Source: Palsa-504 sp963808615 (GTDB lineage: Bacteria > Actinomycetota > Actinomycetes > Streptosporangiales > Streptosporangiaceae). From it: DNA of 64,000 nt. The notes below the pieces were generated by a model. It had not been told where the DNA came from, made no database searches, and saw only the letters and a list, made by a program, of their open reading frames with translations. The DNA lies in NCBI GenBank assembly GCA_963808615.1, contig CAWEGV010000002.1, forward strand, positions 62,001 to 126,000, given 5' to 3'. Shown here piece by piece: positions 28,295 to 36,521 of this stretch (its first letter is position 1; every line of letters starts with the position of its first letter). The translations under genes and the position numbers were made by a program.

Positions 28295-30863
28295 TCAGCG
28301 CCGTGCGACGGAGTGCACCGGAACGCGACCGGCGCACCGCCGATGACGGCCAGCTGACGGCGCAGCGCCACCCCGGACCCGTCGCGCCTGCCCACCGGGT
28401 CCGGCAGGTCGACCGGGCGGCCGGCGTCGGTGGCGCCCGCCGCCGGGGCCGGCCCGGCCCAGGCCATGACCAGCACGTCCTCGCCCTTGAGGAACCGATG
28501 GCAGCGCACCCCGCCGGTGGCCCGGCCCTTGCCGGGGAACTCGTGCAGCGGGGTCACCTTCACGCTGGCGGCCGCCGTGCCGGGCAGCGCGCCGGCGGCC
28601 CGGCGACGGTGACCACCACGGCGGGGAGTAGGTCCCCGGCGGGCCCACGGGGACACCTGCCGCCGCGGCCGCGTCCACCGCGCCGAACCAGACCACCGAG
28701 GCGCCAGCAGACAGCCGGACCCCGGCCATCCCGCCCGCGGCCCGGCCCTGCGGCCGCACCGAGGATGCCGGGAAGCGCAGCAGTTGCGCGTCGCTGGTGA
28801 TGAACACGAGCTCTGCCGACTCGCCGGCCAGCTGCGCGGCGCCGACCACCCGGTCACCGGGCCGCAGCGTGATCAGCTCGAACTCGTCCCGGTTCTGCGG
28901 GTAGTCCGGCAGCACCCGCTTGACCACGCCCGTCGGCCGTGCCGAGCGCCACACCCGTGCCGTTCACGGAGCAGAGCCCGGCCACCGTCTCGCCCCGGTC
29001 CAGCACCGCGAACTCGGCCACCGGCGTGCCCCCGGCCAGCGAGATCGCGCCCGCGCCCGGCGGCAGCGCCGGGATCTCCAGCACGTTGACCTTGACGCAC
29101 CGCCCCGCCGACGTGACCACGCCGATCGTGCCCCGCGCCGTGGCCCGGACCGCCGCGGCGATCACGTCGTGCGCTGAGCGCGCCAGGTCCCCGGCCGGGG
29201 GAACCAGGGGCCGTTCGGCATAAATATCCGAAGCACCGTCGGTACCCTGATCGCCCACGGCCACCCGTGCCACCCGGCCGGTGGCCGACATCAGCACCAC
29301 GCACGGGTCGTCGGTCACCTCGAGCGGGACGGCCGCGGCCGCCGGAGCCTCCGAGCCTTCCAGCAGCACGGTGCGCCGCGGGGTGCCGAACTTCGCCGCC
29401 ACCTCGGCCAGCTCCTCGCCCACCACCTCGCGCAGCCGGGCATCGGAGTCCAGGATCGACGTCAGTGAGGCGATCTCGGTACGCAGCGTGTCCTGCTCCC
29501 GCTCGAGCTCCAGCCGGTCGTACCGGGTCAGCCGGCGCAGCGGCGTGTCCAGGATGTACTGCGCCTGGATCTCGGACAGGTCGAAGATCGCCATCAGCCG
29601 GTCCCTGGCCGCGGCTGCGTTGTCGGAGGACCTGATCACCTGGATGACCTCGTCGATGTCGAGCAGCGCCATGAGCAGGCCGTCGACCAGGTGCAGCCGC
29701 TCCAGCCGCTTGCGCCGCCGGTACTCGGTCCGCCGCCGGGTCACCTCCAGCCGGTGCGCGACGAAGATCTCCAGCAACTCGCGGAGCCCCAGGAGCCGGG
29801 GCTGCCCGTCGACCAGGGCCACGTTGTTGATGCCGAACGTCTCCTCCATCGGCGTCAGCCGGTACAGCTCGGCCAGCACCGCGTCCGGGTTGAAGCCGCT
29901 GCGTACCTCGATCACCAGGTGCAGGCCGCGGTTCCGGTCGGTAAGGTCCTTCAGGTCGGAGATGCCGTTGAGCTTCTTGGCCCCTACCAGGTCCTTGATC
30001 CGCTCCTTGACCTTTTCCGGGCCGACGGTGTACGGCAGCTCGGTGACCACGATGCCGGTGCGCCGGGGGGTGATCTGCTCCACCCGTGCGGTGGCCCGGG
30101 TGCGGAAGATGCCGCGCCCGGTCTCGTAGGCCTCCCTGATGCCCTCCAGGCCCACGATGCGTCCGCCGGTGGGCAGGTCGGGTCCCGGCACGAAGCGCAT
30201 CAGAGCATCGAGCGACGCCTCCGGGTGCCGAAGCAGGTGCCGCGCCGCGGCGATCACCTCGCTCAGGTTGTGCGGCGCCATGTTGGTGGCCATGCCCACC
30301 GCGATGCCGGCCGCGCCGTTGACCAGCAGGTTGGGCAGGCCCGCGGGCAGCACGTCGGGCTGGGTCTCGCTGCCGTCGTAGTTCGGGACGAACTCGACGG
30401 TGTCCTCGTCGATGGCGGCCACCATCTCCATCGCGGCCGCGGTCAGCCGGGCCTCGGTATAGCGCATCGCGGCCGGGGCGTCGTCGCCGCCCAGGCTGCC
30501 GAAGTTCCCGTGCCCGTCGACCAGCGGCAGCCGCATCGCCCAGGGCTGGGCCATCCGGGCCAGCGCGTCGTAGATCGCCGAGTCGCCGTGCGGGTGCAGC
30601 CGCCCCATCACCTCGCCGACGACCCGGGCGCACTTGACGTGTCCGCGGTCCGGGCGCAGGCCCATCTCGTTCATCTGGTACAGGATCCGGCGCTGGACCG
30701 GCTTCAGGCCGTCCCGCGCATCGGGCAGGGCGCGGGAGTAGATGATGCTGTACGCGTATTCGAGGTAGCTGCCGCGCATCTCCTCGGCGACGTCGATGTC
30801 GACGATATTTTCTTCGAAATCCTCCGGAGGCGCGGGAGGACCGCCACGTCGTGCTCTTGCCAT
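28295..30863 (-). CDS. parC: Type II topoisomerase A subunit (ParC/GyrA-like), frameshifted in its C-terminal domain
   Basis: This is the DNA-cleaving partner of ParE. From ATG 30863 it begins MARARRGG and soon reaches IVDIDVAEEMRGSYLEYAYSIIYSRALPDARDGLKPVQRR. The quinolone-region motif (HPHGDSAIYDALARMAQPW) and the catalytic Tyr in MRYTEARL (about residue 134) follow. The breakage-rejoining domain runs intact to about 28935. Homology then shifts to another frame (NRDEFELITLRPGDRVVGAAQLAGES, LLRFPASSVRPQGRAAGGMAGVRL) and near 28620 to a third (VKVTPLHEFPGKGRATGGVRCHRFLKGEDVLVMAWAG). The beta-pinwheel is therefore split by two shifts and its exact end near 28300 is uncertain. The mRNA leader contains long G runs. 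Confidence 0.88.
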
Positions 30864-30895
30864 CAATTCGGGTTCCTGCTTTCTGCCCCACCCCA

Positions 30896-30939
30896 CCCCC
30901 CCCCCCCCCCCCCCCCCCCCTCCCCCCCCCCCCCCCCCC
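30896..30939. repeat. Homopolymer C tract (25 C, T, 18 C)
   Basis: It lies 33-76 bp upstream of the parC start codon and so forms poly-G in the parC coding-strand leader. Short C runs (CCCCACCCCA) flank it. It could form a G-quadruplex, vary in length by slippage, or be an assembly artefact. Confidence 0.9.
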
Positions 30940-30986
30940 GACGACATTCTGCCCTGCCCGGGCCGCCACGCAAGCCAACGCCGCGC

Positions 30987-31763
30987 TTACGTCGCGGAGA
31001 AGCCGCCGTCCACGTAGATCGTCTGCCCGGTGACGTAGTCGCTCGCTCGCGACGCGAGGAATACCGCTACCCCGGCGAAGTCCGCGGGCTGGCCGTTGCG
31101 GCCCACCATGGTCCGCGCCGCCAGGGCCGCCATCCGCTCCGGATCGGCGGCCACGGCCGCGTTGAGCCGCGTCGCGACGAACCCGGGGCACACCGAGTTG
31201 CAGCACACGCCGCGGGCCGCCCACGCCTCGGACTGCGACCGGGTCAGCGCGGCCAGGCCGCCCTTACTCGCCCCGTACGCTCCGCTGTTGCCGAACGCCC
31301 GCTGGGCCTGCTGCGAGGTCACGTTGACGATCCGGCCCCAGCCGCATTCGGCCATCACGGGCCCGAACCGCTGGCCGAGCAGGAACGGCGCGGTCAGGTT
31401 GACCGCCATGGTCAGGTCCCAGTCCTGCTCGCTCAGCGAGGCGAGCGGCGGCCGCAGGTTGACGCCCGCGCAGTTGACCAGGATGTCCGGCGGCCCGAAC
31501 ACCCCGGCCGCCTGCGACGCGGCCCGCTCAACCTCGGCCCGCGAGGCCAGGTCCGCGCTGACCCAGCCCGCCTGGCCACCCGCCGCCTTTATCTCGTCCG
31601 CCGCCGAGCCGAGCCGGGAGGCGTCCCGCGCCACCAGCACCACCTGGGCCCCGGCCCGGGCCAGCGCCATCGCCATCTCCGCGCCGATGCCCGAACTCCC
31701 GCCGGTGACCACAGCCACCCGGCCGGCCAGCGAGAACAGCTCCTCGAGATAACCCACGCTCAC
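30987..31763 (-). CDS. Short-chain dehydrogenase/reductase (SDR)
   Basis: This NAD(P)-dependent oxidoreductase has about 258 residues. The Rossmann motif VVTGGSSGIGAEMA, the NAG-type motif (LVNCAGVN), a catalytic Ser in IVNVTSQQA and YxxxK in YGASKGG are all present, and the end TGQTIYVDGGFSA is the classical SDR C-terminus. GTG 31763 (VSVGYLEELFSLAGRVAVV) is chosen as the start closest to the conserved fold; an open extension to 31841 is not conserved. It resembles gluconate 5-dehydrogenase-like SDRs, but the substrate cannot be read from sequence. It lies downstream of the PfkB kinase on the same strand, about 120 bp apart. Confidence 0.9.
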   Translation of the reverse strand: MSVGYLEELFSLAGRVAVVTGGSSGIGAEMAMALARAGAQVVLVARDASRLGSAADEIKAAGGQAGWVSADLASRAEVERAASQAAGVFGPPDILVNCAGVNLRPPLASLSEQDWDLTMAVNLTAPFLLGQRFGPVMAECGWGRIVNVTSQQAQRAFGNSGAYGASKGGLAALTRSQSEAWAARGVCCNSVCPGFVATRLNAAVAADPERMAALAARTMVGRNGQPADFAGVAVFLASRASDYVTGQTIYVDGGFSAT

Positions 31764-31883
31764 AGTGTCTCTTTCAATGTTCGCGTTATTCAGACTTACG
31801 TCGGGTCCTCGTCGGCCCTTGCGTTTACCGACCGCTCGCACGGCTCAAAGGGCCCGTGCTCGCTAGCCGGTTCTGAATAACGC

Positions 31884-32774
31884 TCACAGGACGGGACGGG
31901 CGCCGATCAGGCCGAGGGCGTGCGCGGCCAGCCGACCGCCGCTGGCCAGCGCCTCACCTGGCGGCTTCTTGTCCAGCCAGGGCGGGACGAAGCCGGCGAT
32001 GAACGCGTCACCCGCCCCGGTGGAGTCCACGATCCGGTCCACCGGCACAGCGGGCGCCCGCACCGGCGGCCGCCCGTTGGCGTAGAACAGCGCCCCTTCC
32101 GTGCCGAGCTTGACCACCACGTGGGGGTACCAGGCGGTCAGCACCCGGGCCGCGGCTTCGGGGTCTTCCCGGCCGGTGAGCACCTTGGCCTGGGCGGCGT
32201 TGACGAACAGCAGCACCGCTCCGGTGGACAGCTCAAGGAACGGTTCCGCGCCGGTCCGCTCCAGCGGCGCGGCGGAGGCTGCGTCGACCGAGGCCGTCAT
32301 GCCCGCCCGCCGCGAGTAATCGATCGCGGCCAGCCCGGCCGCCCGCGATCCCTCCGACAGCAGCGTGTACCCGGAGACGTGCAGGTGGGCGCCGGGCAGG
32401 AACAGGTCGTGCGGCAGGTCGTCGGGCGACAGGGCCGCGTTCGCGCCCGGATCGGACAGCATGGTCCGCTCGCCCTTGTGGGTGACCATCACCACGCAGG
32501 TGCCGGTGGGCCGCTCCGGGTCCATCACCAGCCGGGCGTCCACGCCGTAGCCCATCAGCTCCATGTCGCGGTTCCGCCCGGCGATGTCCGCGCCCCGCCG
32601 CCCGATAAAGGCCACGTCACCGCCGTCGGCCGCCATCCACGCTGCGATGTTGGCCCCGGAACCGCCGCCGTGCATCGTCACGCTGGCGGGCGTGTCGCTG
32701 CCCCGGGCGAGCGGGAGCATAGCGTGGGCGACCGTGTCCGTCATCAGGTCGCCAATGACTACCACCCGCGCCAT
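31884..32774 (-). CDS. PfkB-family carbohydrate kinase
   Basis: This ribokinase-like sugar kinase has about 296 residues. The N-terminal motif MHGGGSGANIAAWMA (sugar site) and the C-terminal signature DSTGAGDAFIAGF (anion hole and catalytic Asp) are intact. Between them are GERTMLSDPGANAALSP and VVVKLGTEGALF. It starts at MARVVVIGDLMTDTV (ATG 32774), with ATG 32786 upstream as an alternative. It catalyses ATP-dependent phosphorylation of a sugar or nucleoside; the exact substrate is unknown. The neighbouring SDR could supply or use the same sugar (inference). Confidence 0.9.
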   Translation of the reverse strand: MARVVVIGDLMTDTVAHAMLPLARGSDTPASVTMHGGGSGANIAAWMAADGGDVAFIGRRGADIAGRNRDMELMGYGVDARLVMDPERPTGTCVVMVTHKGERTMLSDPGANAALSPDDLPHDLFLPGAHLHVSGYTLLSEGSRAAGLAAIDYSRRAGMTASVDAASAAPLERTGAEPFLELSTGAVLLFVNAAQAKVLTGREDPEAAARVLTAWYPHVVVKLGTEGALFYANGRPPVRAPAVPVDRIVDSTGAGDAFIAGFVPPWLDKKPPGEALASGGRLAAHALGLIGARPVL

Positions 32775-32989
32775 ACCGGTCCTCATCTCGCTGTGCTAGC
32801 CCGGGAGTCGCCCCCGGGTTCCCGCGAGGGGCCCGTCCCCCTCGGATGAGCCACCAGCAGCGGGACAATCTACGGTAACCGCCGGCAGCCGTTACTGACC
32901 AGCGCGCGGCGCTTACAGTGCGCCGGATGAGCGCGGATTGTGGCGGGAACGCCCGATTGTCACCCGACTGTTATACGGCCGCGCCGTCC

Positions 32990-34270
32990 TCAGGCCAGCG
33001 GGAAGATCCGCCCGGCGACGACCAGTTCGGTCTCTTCGGACTCGGCGGCCAGCAACTGGTTGAGCTGCCCCAGCTCGTCACGGAACAGCCGCCCGGCGGG
33101 CGTAGCCGGCACCACGCCCAGGCCGGCCTCGTCGCTGACCGCGACCACGTAGGCCTGCGTCTGCCGCCAGGCGGCGACCAGCCCGGCGATCCTGGCCGCC
33201 ACCCGCGCGGCCGGCTCAGCGGACCCGTCCCAGCCGCCGCATTCGTCCAGGACCGAGGCCAGCCAGGTGCCGATCCCGTCGATCAGCAGCGTCGCGTTCG
33301 CGCCCCGTGCCGAGTTCAGCACCCCAGCCAGGTCGGTGGTCTCCGCCGTCCGCCACCAGGCAGGCCGCCGCGCCCGGTGCGCCGCCACCCGCGCCGCCCA
33401 CTCCGGATCCGCCGGGTCCCCGAGACCCGCCCGGGTCCCCGCCGGGCCGCCTCCGCCCGGGTCCCCGCCGGCCGGCCCTGTCGCCACGTAGGTCACGTCC
33501 GGCTCACCCGCCAGCCGCAACTCCGCCCGTTCCGATTTACCCGAACGAGCCCCGCCGAGCATCAGTACCCGCCAGGGCAGCCGCCGCATGGTTCCAGCGA
33601 GGTCTTTTTCACCCCTTTTATCCGAACGGTCCGTGGTGACCGTGTCCCCGTCACCCGGCACCGCCGCCCGCCAGAACCCGCAGCGCCGCCAGAGCTCCGG
33701 CTCGGACGGCACGCGGTGATCGGCGAACGCCACCATGGTGATCGTGTCCGCGGTGACCAGCCCCCGCGCCCGGAGCAAGCCAAGCTGTGTCGGCTCACCC
33801 AGCAGGTCAAGAAACGCGATGTCGTACGGTCCGGCGTCCCCGTCCGGCTCCGGTACCGCCCCGGGACGCCGCGGGTACAGCAGCCTCCCCCCGTCCGGCG
33901 CCGTCACGTCCCATCCGCCGGTCCGCCCTGGGTCCCGCGCGTCCGCCAGCCGCCGTACCAGGTATCCCTCGGGGATCTGCTCGTCTCGCGCGCCGCCACC
34001 CCTAGCGTCGCCACCTCCCGTGTCGCTGCCCCGAGCGCCGCCGCCTCCCGCGCTGCCCCGAGCGCCGCCGCCTCCCGCGCTGCCCCGAGCGCCGCCGCCT
34101 CCCGCGCTGCCCCGAGCGCCGCCAACCCCAAGCGGCACGACAGCATCGACGACTATGGTCGACCGCTTTCGCAGGCTCCCGTCCATGACCTGATGCAGGC
34201 AAGAGGCGCACCGGCAGCCCGGCTCGGGCCAGCCGGAGGCCCCGCCCGAGCCCTCGACCAGGACCCGCAT
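32990..34270 (-). CDS. cobU: Adenosylcobinamide kinase / guanylyltransferase with N-terminal MBL-like domain
   Basis: This enzyme of cobalamin nucleotide-loop assembly phosphorylates adenosylcobinamide and transfers GMP; about 426 residues. The C-terminal CobU domain (from about residue 228) has the P-loop LMLGGARSGKSERAE, WAARVAAHRARRP, LLIDGIGTWLA and VVAVSDEAGLGVVPATPAGRLFRDELG. The N-terminal part resembles the metallo-beta-lactamase-like domain fused to CobU in streptomycetes (GCRCASCLH, WDVTAPDGGRLLY). Where metal-binding histidines are expected it carries a Gly/Ala/Arg tandem repeat, so that domain is probably not a hydrolase. Its ATG overlaps the yjbQ stop by one base (TGATG). The linker before the P-loop contains a copy of the CCGAACGG motif. 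Confidence 0.9.
   Translation of the reverse strand: MRVLVEGSGGASGWPEPGCRCASCLHQVMDGSLRKRSTIVVDAVVPLGVGGARGSAGGGGARGSAGGGGARGSAGGGGARGSDTGGGDARGGGARDEQIPEGYLVRRLADARDPGRTGGWDVTAPDGGRLLYPRRPGAVPEPDGDAGPYDIAFLDLLGEPTQLGLLRARGLVTADTITMVAFADHRVPSEPELWRRCGFWRAAVPGDGDTVTTDRSDKRGEKDLAGTMRRLPWRVLMLGGARSGKSERAELRLAGEPDVTYVATGPAGGDPGGGGPAGTRAGLGDPADPEWAARVAAHRARRPAWWRTAETTDLAGVLNSARGANATLLIDGIGTWLASVLDECGGWDGSAEPAARVAARIAGLVAAWRQTQAYVVAVSDEAGLGVVPATPAGRLFRDELGQLNQLLAAESEETELVVAGRIFPLA
33622..33637 (+). repeat. Interspersed CCGAACGGTCC motif, copy in the CobU linker
   Basis: CCGAACGGTCCGTGGT, an exact match to the consensus. It is read on the opposite strand inside the linker between the MBL-like and CobU domains, about 35 bp before the CobU P-loop segment. 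Confidence 0.75.
34025..34123. repeat. 27-bp tandem repeat within cobU
   Basis: The unit begins GCTGCCCCGAGCGCCGCCG and ends CCTCCCGC. There are three full copies plus two thirds of a fourth. On the coding strand it gives (GGGGARGSA)n. Confidence 0.9.
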
Positions 34271-34680
34271 CAGCCGAGGAAAGACAGCCGGACCTGGCGA
34301 TCCGGGTTGTCCACGTTGAGGTCGAGGAGCGCTACCGACTGCCAGGTGCCCAGGGCCAGGCGGCCGGCGATCACCGGGATGGTCGCGTACGGCGGCACGA
34401 AGGCGGGCATGACGTGTGACCGGCCGTGGCCGCGGGATCCGTGCGCGTGCCGCCAATGGTCGTCGGCGGGCAATAGTTCGGCCAGGGTGGCCAGCAGGTC
34501 ACCGTCGCTGCCCGCGCCGAGTTCCATCAGCGCGACACCCGCGGTCGCGTGCGGCACGAACACGTGCAGCAGCCCGTCGCCGCCGGCCGCCGCCTCGGAC
34601 GCGAACGCCGCGCATTCGCGGGTGATATCCCGGACCGTCTCACGCCCGCCGGTATGTACCTCGATGATCCTCGTCTTCAT
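34270..34680 (-). CDS. YjbQ/UPF0047 family protein
   Basis: The protein has about 136 residues with the family signature VFVPHATAGVALMELGAGSDGDLLATL, then HWRHAHGSRGHGRSHVMPAFV, and the end LGTWQSVALLDLNVDNPDRQVRLSFLG. Conserved His and Asp/Glu residues suggest a metal or phosphate site; some members show weak thiamine-phosphate synthase activity (family knowledge). The start is ATG 34680 (MKTRIIEV). Only 24 bp separate it from the divergent HTH gene, and its stop overlaps the cobU start, implying co-transcription with cobU. Confidence 0.9.
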   Translation of the reverse strand: MKTRIIEVHTGGRETVRDITRECAAFASEAAAGGDGLLHVFVPHATAGVALMELGAGSDGDLLATLAELLPADDHWRHAHGSRGHGRSHVMPAFVPPYATIPVIAGRLALGTWQSVALLDLNVDNPDRQVRLSFLG

Positions 34681-34704
34681 GAGCCGGATCATAGAGTGTC
34701 AGGC

Positions 34705-35841
34705 ATGACAGAAGTCCCCTCGACGGCGGGGACCCGGCTGCGGCTGGCCCGCCAGGCCCGCGGCCTGTCCCAGCAGCAGCTGGCCGGGATGGCCGCGGTG
34801 ACCCGGCAGGCCGTATCCGCCGTCGAGTCCGGCCATTCAGATCCGTCGCTCCGGGTCGCGCTGGCGCTGGCCAGCGCGCTCGGCATGACCGTGGAGGACC
34901 TGTTCGGCCCCGGCGGCCCTGCCGATCCGGTGCTCGCGCAGCCGGTGGCCGCGCTGGGCGGCGCGGGCTCCCGGGTCACGCTCGCCACCATCGGCGACAC
35001 GTTCGTCGCGCTGCCGCTGCACGCCGACACCGCAGCCCGGGTCGGCTTCGGCCCGGCCGGCGGCCTGGTCGCCGGCCCGCAGGCGGAAGGCGTGGTCGCT
35101 GGCCCGCCGCCCCGAGGGGGCCCCGAAGCCTCGGCCCCGGGCCCGGTCCCGGTGCGGCCCATCGGGCCGCCCCGGCCCACGCTCATCGTGGCGGGCTGTG
35201 ACCCGGCGCTGCCGCTGCTTGAGACTCCGCTGGCCCTGCTCGACCCGCCGGTGGGATTCGCGTGGTGGCCGTGCGGGAACGGCGAGGCGCTGCGCCTGGC
35301 CGCGGCCGGGCTGGTGCACGCCGCGGGGATACATCAGTCAGGCCAGCCCGGTGACGCGATCGACATACCCGGCGGCGCCGGGGTGGTCGGGTTCACATCC
35401 TGGCGCGAGGGCCTGGTGATCCGGCACCCGGCCCAGGTCACCGGGCTCGGCGACGTGGCCAGGGCAGGCCTGCGGCTGGTGAACCGCGAACCCGGCGCCC
35501 AGGCGCGCGCGCTGCTCGACCGGGAGCGCCTGCGCCTGCGTCTGGACCCGGCCGAACTGCCCGGCTACGGCACCCAGGCCGCTGGCCACCTACAGGTCGC
35601 GGCGGCTGTCGCGGGCCGTCTGGCCGACGCAGGGGTGTCGAGCGAGCCGGCCGCGCTGACCTACGGACTGGGCTTCATCCCGCTCGCCGAGGAGCGGTTC
35701 GACCTGGTTCTGCCCGCCAAGCACGCCGCGTCCCGGGAAGTCCAGGGCCTGCTGAAGGTGCTCACGTCGCCGTGGCTGCTGGCCCAGCTGGCCAGTCTGC
35801 CCGGCTACGACCCGGCCAGCTGCGGCGAGCGGTTTGAATAA
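34705..35841 (+). CDS. XRE-type helix-turn-helix regulator with periplasmic-binding-like sensor domain
   Basis: The protein has about 378 residues. The N-terminal HTH_3 domain (about 6-65) reads RLRLARQARGLSQQQLAGMAAVTRQAVSAVESGHSDPSLR. The C-terminal half (about 160-375) resembles the PBP-like domain often fused to HTH or MoeA modules (LIVAGCDPALPLLETPL, GEALRLAAAGLVHAAGIH, GFTSWREGLVIRHP, LTYGLGFIPLAEERFDLVLP). A Pro/Gly/Ala linker separates them. Proteins of this design respond to a small ligand, often linked to molybdate or cofactor metabolism (inference). ATG 34705 has no Shine-Dalgarno and a TAGAGT hexamer about 8 bp upstream, suggesting a leaderless message. Confidence 0.87.
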   Translation: MTEVPSTAGTRLRLARQARGLSQQQLAGMAAVTRQAVSAVESGHSDPSLRVALALASALGMTVEDLFGPGGPADPVLAQPVAALGGAGSRVTLATIGDTFVALPLHADTAARVGFGPAGGLVAGPQAEGVVAGPPPRGGPEASAPGPVPVRPIGPPRPTLIVAGCDPALPLLETPLALLDPPVGFAWWPCGNGEALRLAAAGLVHAAGIHQSGQPGDAIDIPGGAGVVGFTSWREGLVIRHPAQVTGLGDVARAGLRLVNREPGAQARALLDRERLRLRLDPAELPGYGTQAAGHLQVAAAVAGRLADAGVSSEPAALTYGLGFIPLAEERFDLVLPAKHAASREVQGLLKVLTSPWLLAQLASLPGYDPASCGERFE

Positions 35842-35850
35842 CCAGCGTGA

Positions 35851-36387
35851 TCAGTAGCCGTAAACGGGGACCATCACGGCGCGGGCAATGGTGTGGAAGC
35901 GAAGGTTGAAGCCTGCCACGGCAGGTGAGATCTCGTCGTTGACATCCAGCGATTCCACGTCGAGCGCATGCACGGCGAATACGTACCGGTGCGGCGGATC
36001 CCCCTCCGGCGGCGCTGCCCCGCCGAAATCCTTGGCCATGTAGTCATTGCGGACGTGGAAGGCGCCCTTGGGCAGCCCGCTGCCGTCGGTCCCGGCCGCG
36101 TTCGTCTCGAGTTCGGTCACCGACACAGGGATGCCCAGCACGACCCAGTGCCAGAAGCCGGAGCCGGTCGGCGCGTCCGCGTCGTAGCAGGTGACCGCGA
36201 AGCTCTTGGTCTCTGCGGGGAAGCCGGACCACTGCAGCGAAGGGGAGATGTTCCCGCCGGTCATGCCCCACCCGTCGAAGACCTGGTTCTCTCCCATCAT
36301 CTCGCCGTCGGCGACGTCATCGCTGCGCAGGTTGAATGACGGCACGGGCGGCATGAAGTCATAGGGAAGCGGCGGACGGTCGGTCAT
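35851..36387 (-). CDS. YbhB/YbcL-family (PEBP-like) protein
   Basis: The protein has about 178 residues of the phosphatidylethanolamine-binding-protein fold. The ligand-pocket motifs NISPSLQWSGFPAETKSFAVTCYDADAPTGSGFWHWVVLGIP and GGAAPPEGDPPHRYVFAVHALD are intact. The start is ATG 36387 (MTDRPPLPYDF); an in-frame ATG at 36402 also exists. No signal peptide is seen, so it is likely cytoplasmic. Its biological role is undefined. It converges with the HTH regulator gene. Confidence 0.92.
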   Translation of the reverse strand: MTDRPPLPYDFMPPVPSFNLRSDDVADGEMMGENQVFDGWGMTGGNISPSLQWSGFPAETKSFAVTCYDADAPTGSGFWHWVVLGIPVSVTELETNAAGTDGSGLPKGAFHVRNDYMAKDFGGAAPPEGDPPHRYVFAVHALDVESLDVNDEISPAVAGFNLRFHTIARAVMVPVYGY

Positions 36388-36521
36388 GACATACCTCCTC
36401 ATCGGGGGAATGATTCGGGCACATGCGGATGCGTCCTAACGTTATCGGTTAGCCTCGCAGCCCACCGGCTGCGGGCCGGAACGCGGCCTCCGGGGGCCCT
36501 GGTATCTCCTACGGTGGAGTC

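Noticed and set aside
26860..28857. A 665-codon minus-strand frame opposite parE
   Set aside because: Most of it mirrors parE; only its first part, upstream of about 28300, carries the shifted C-terminal piece of parC.
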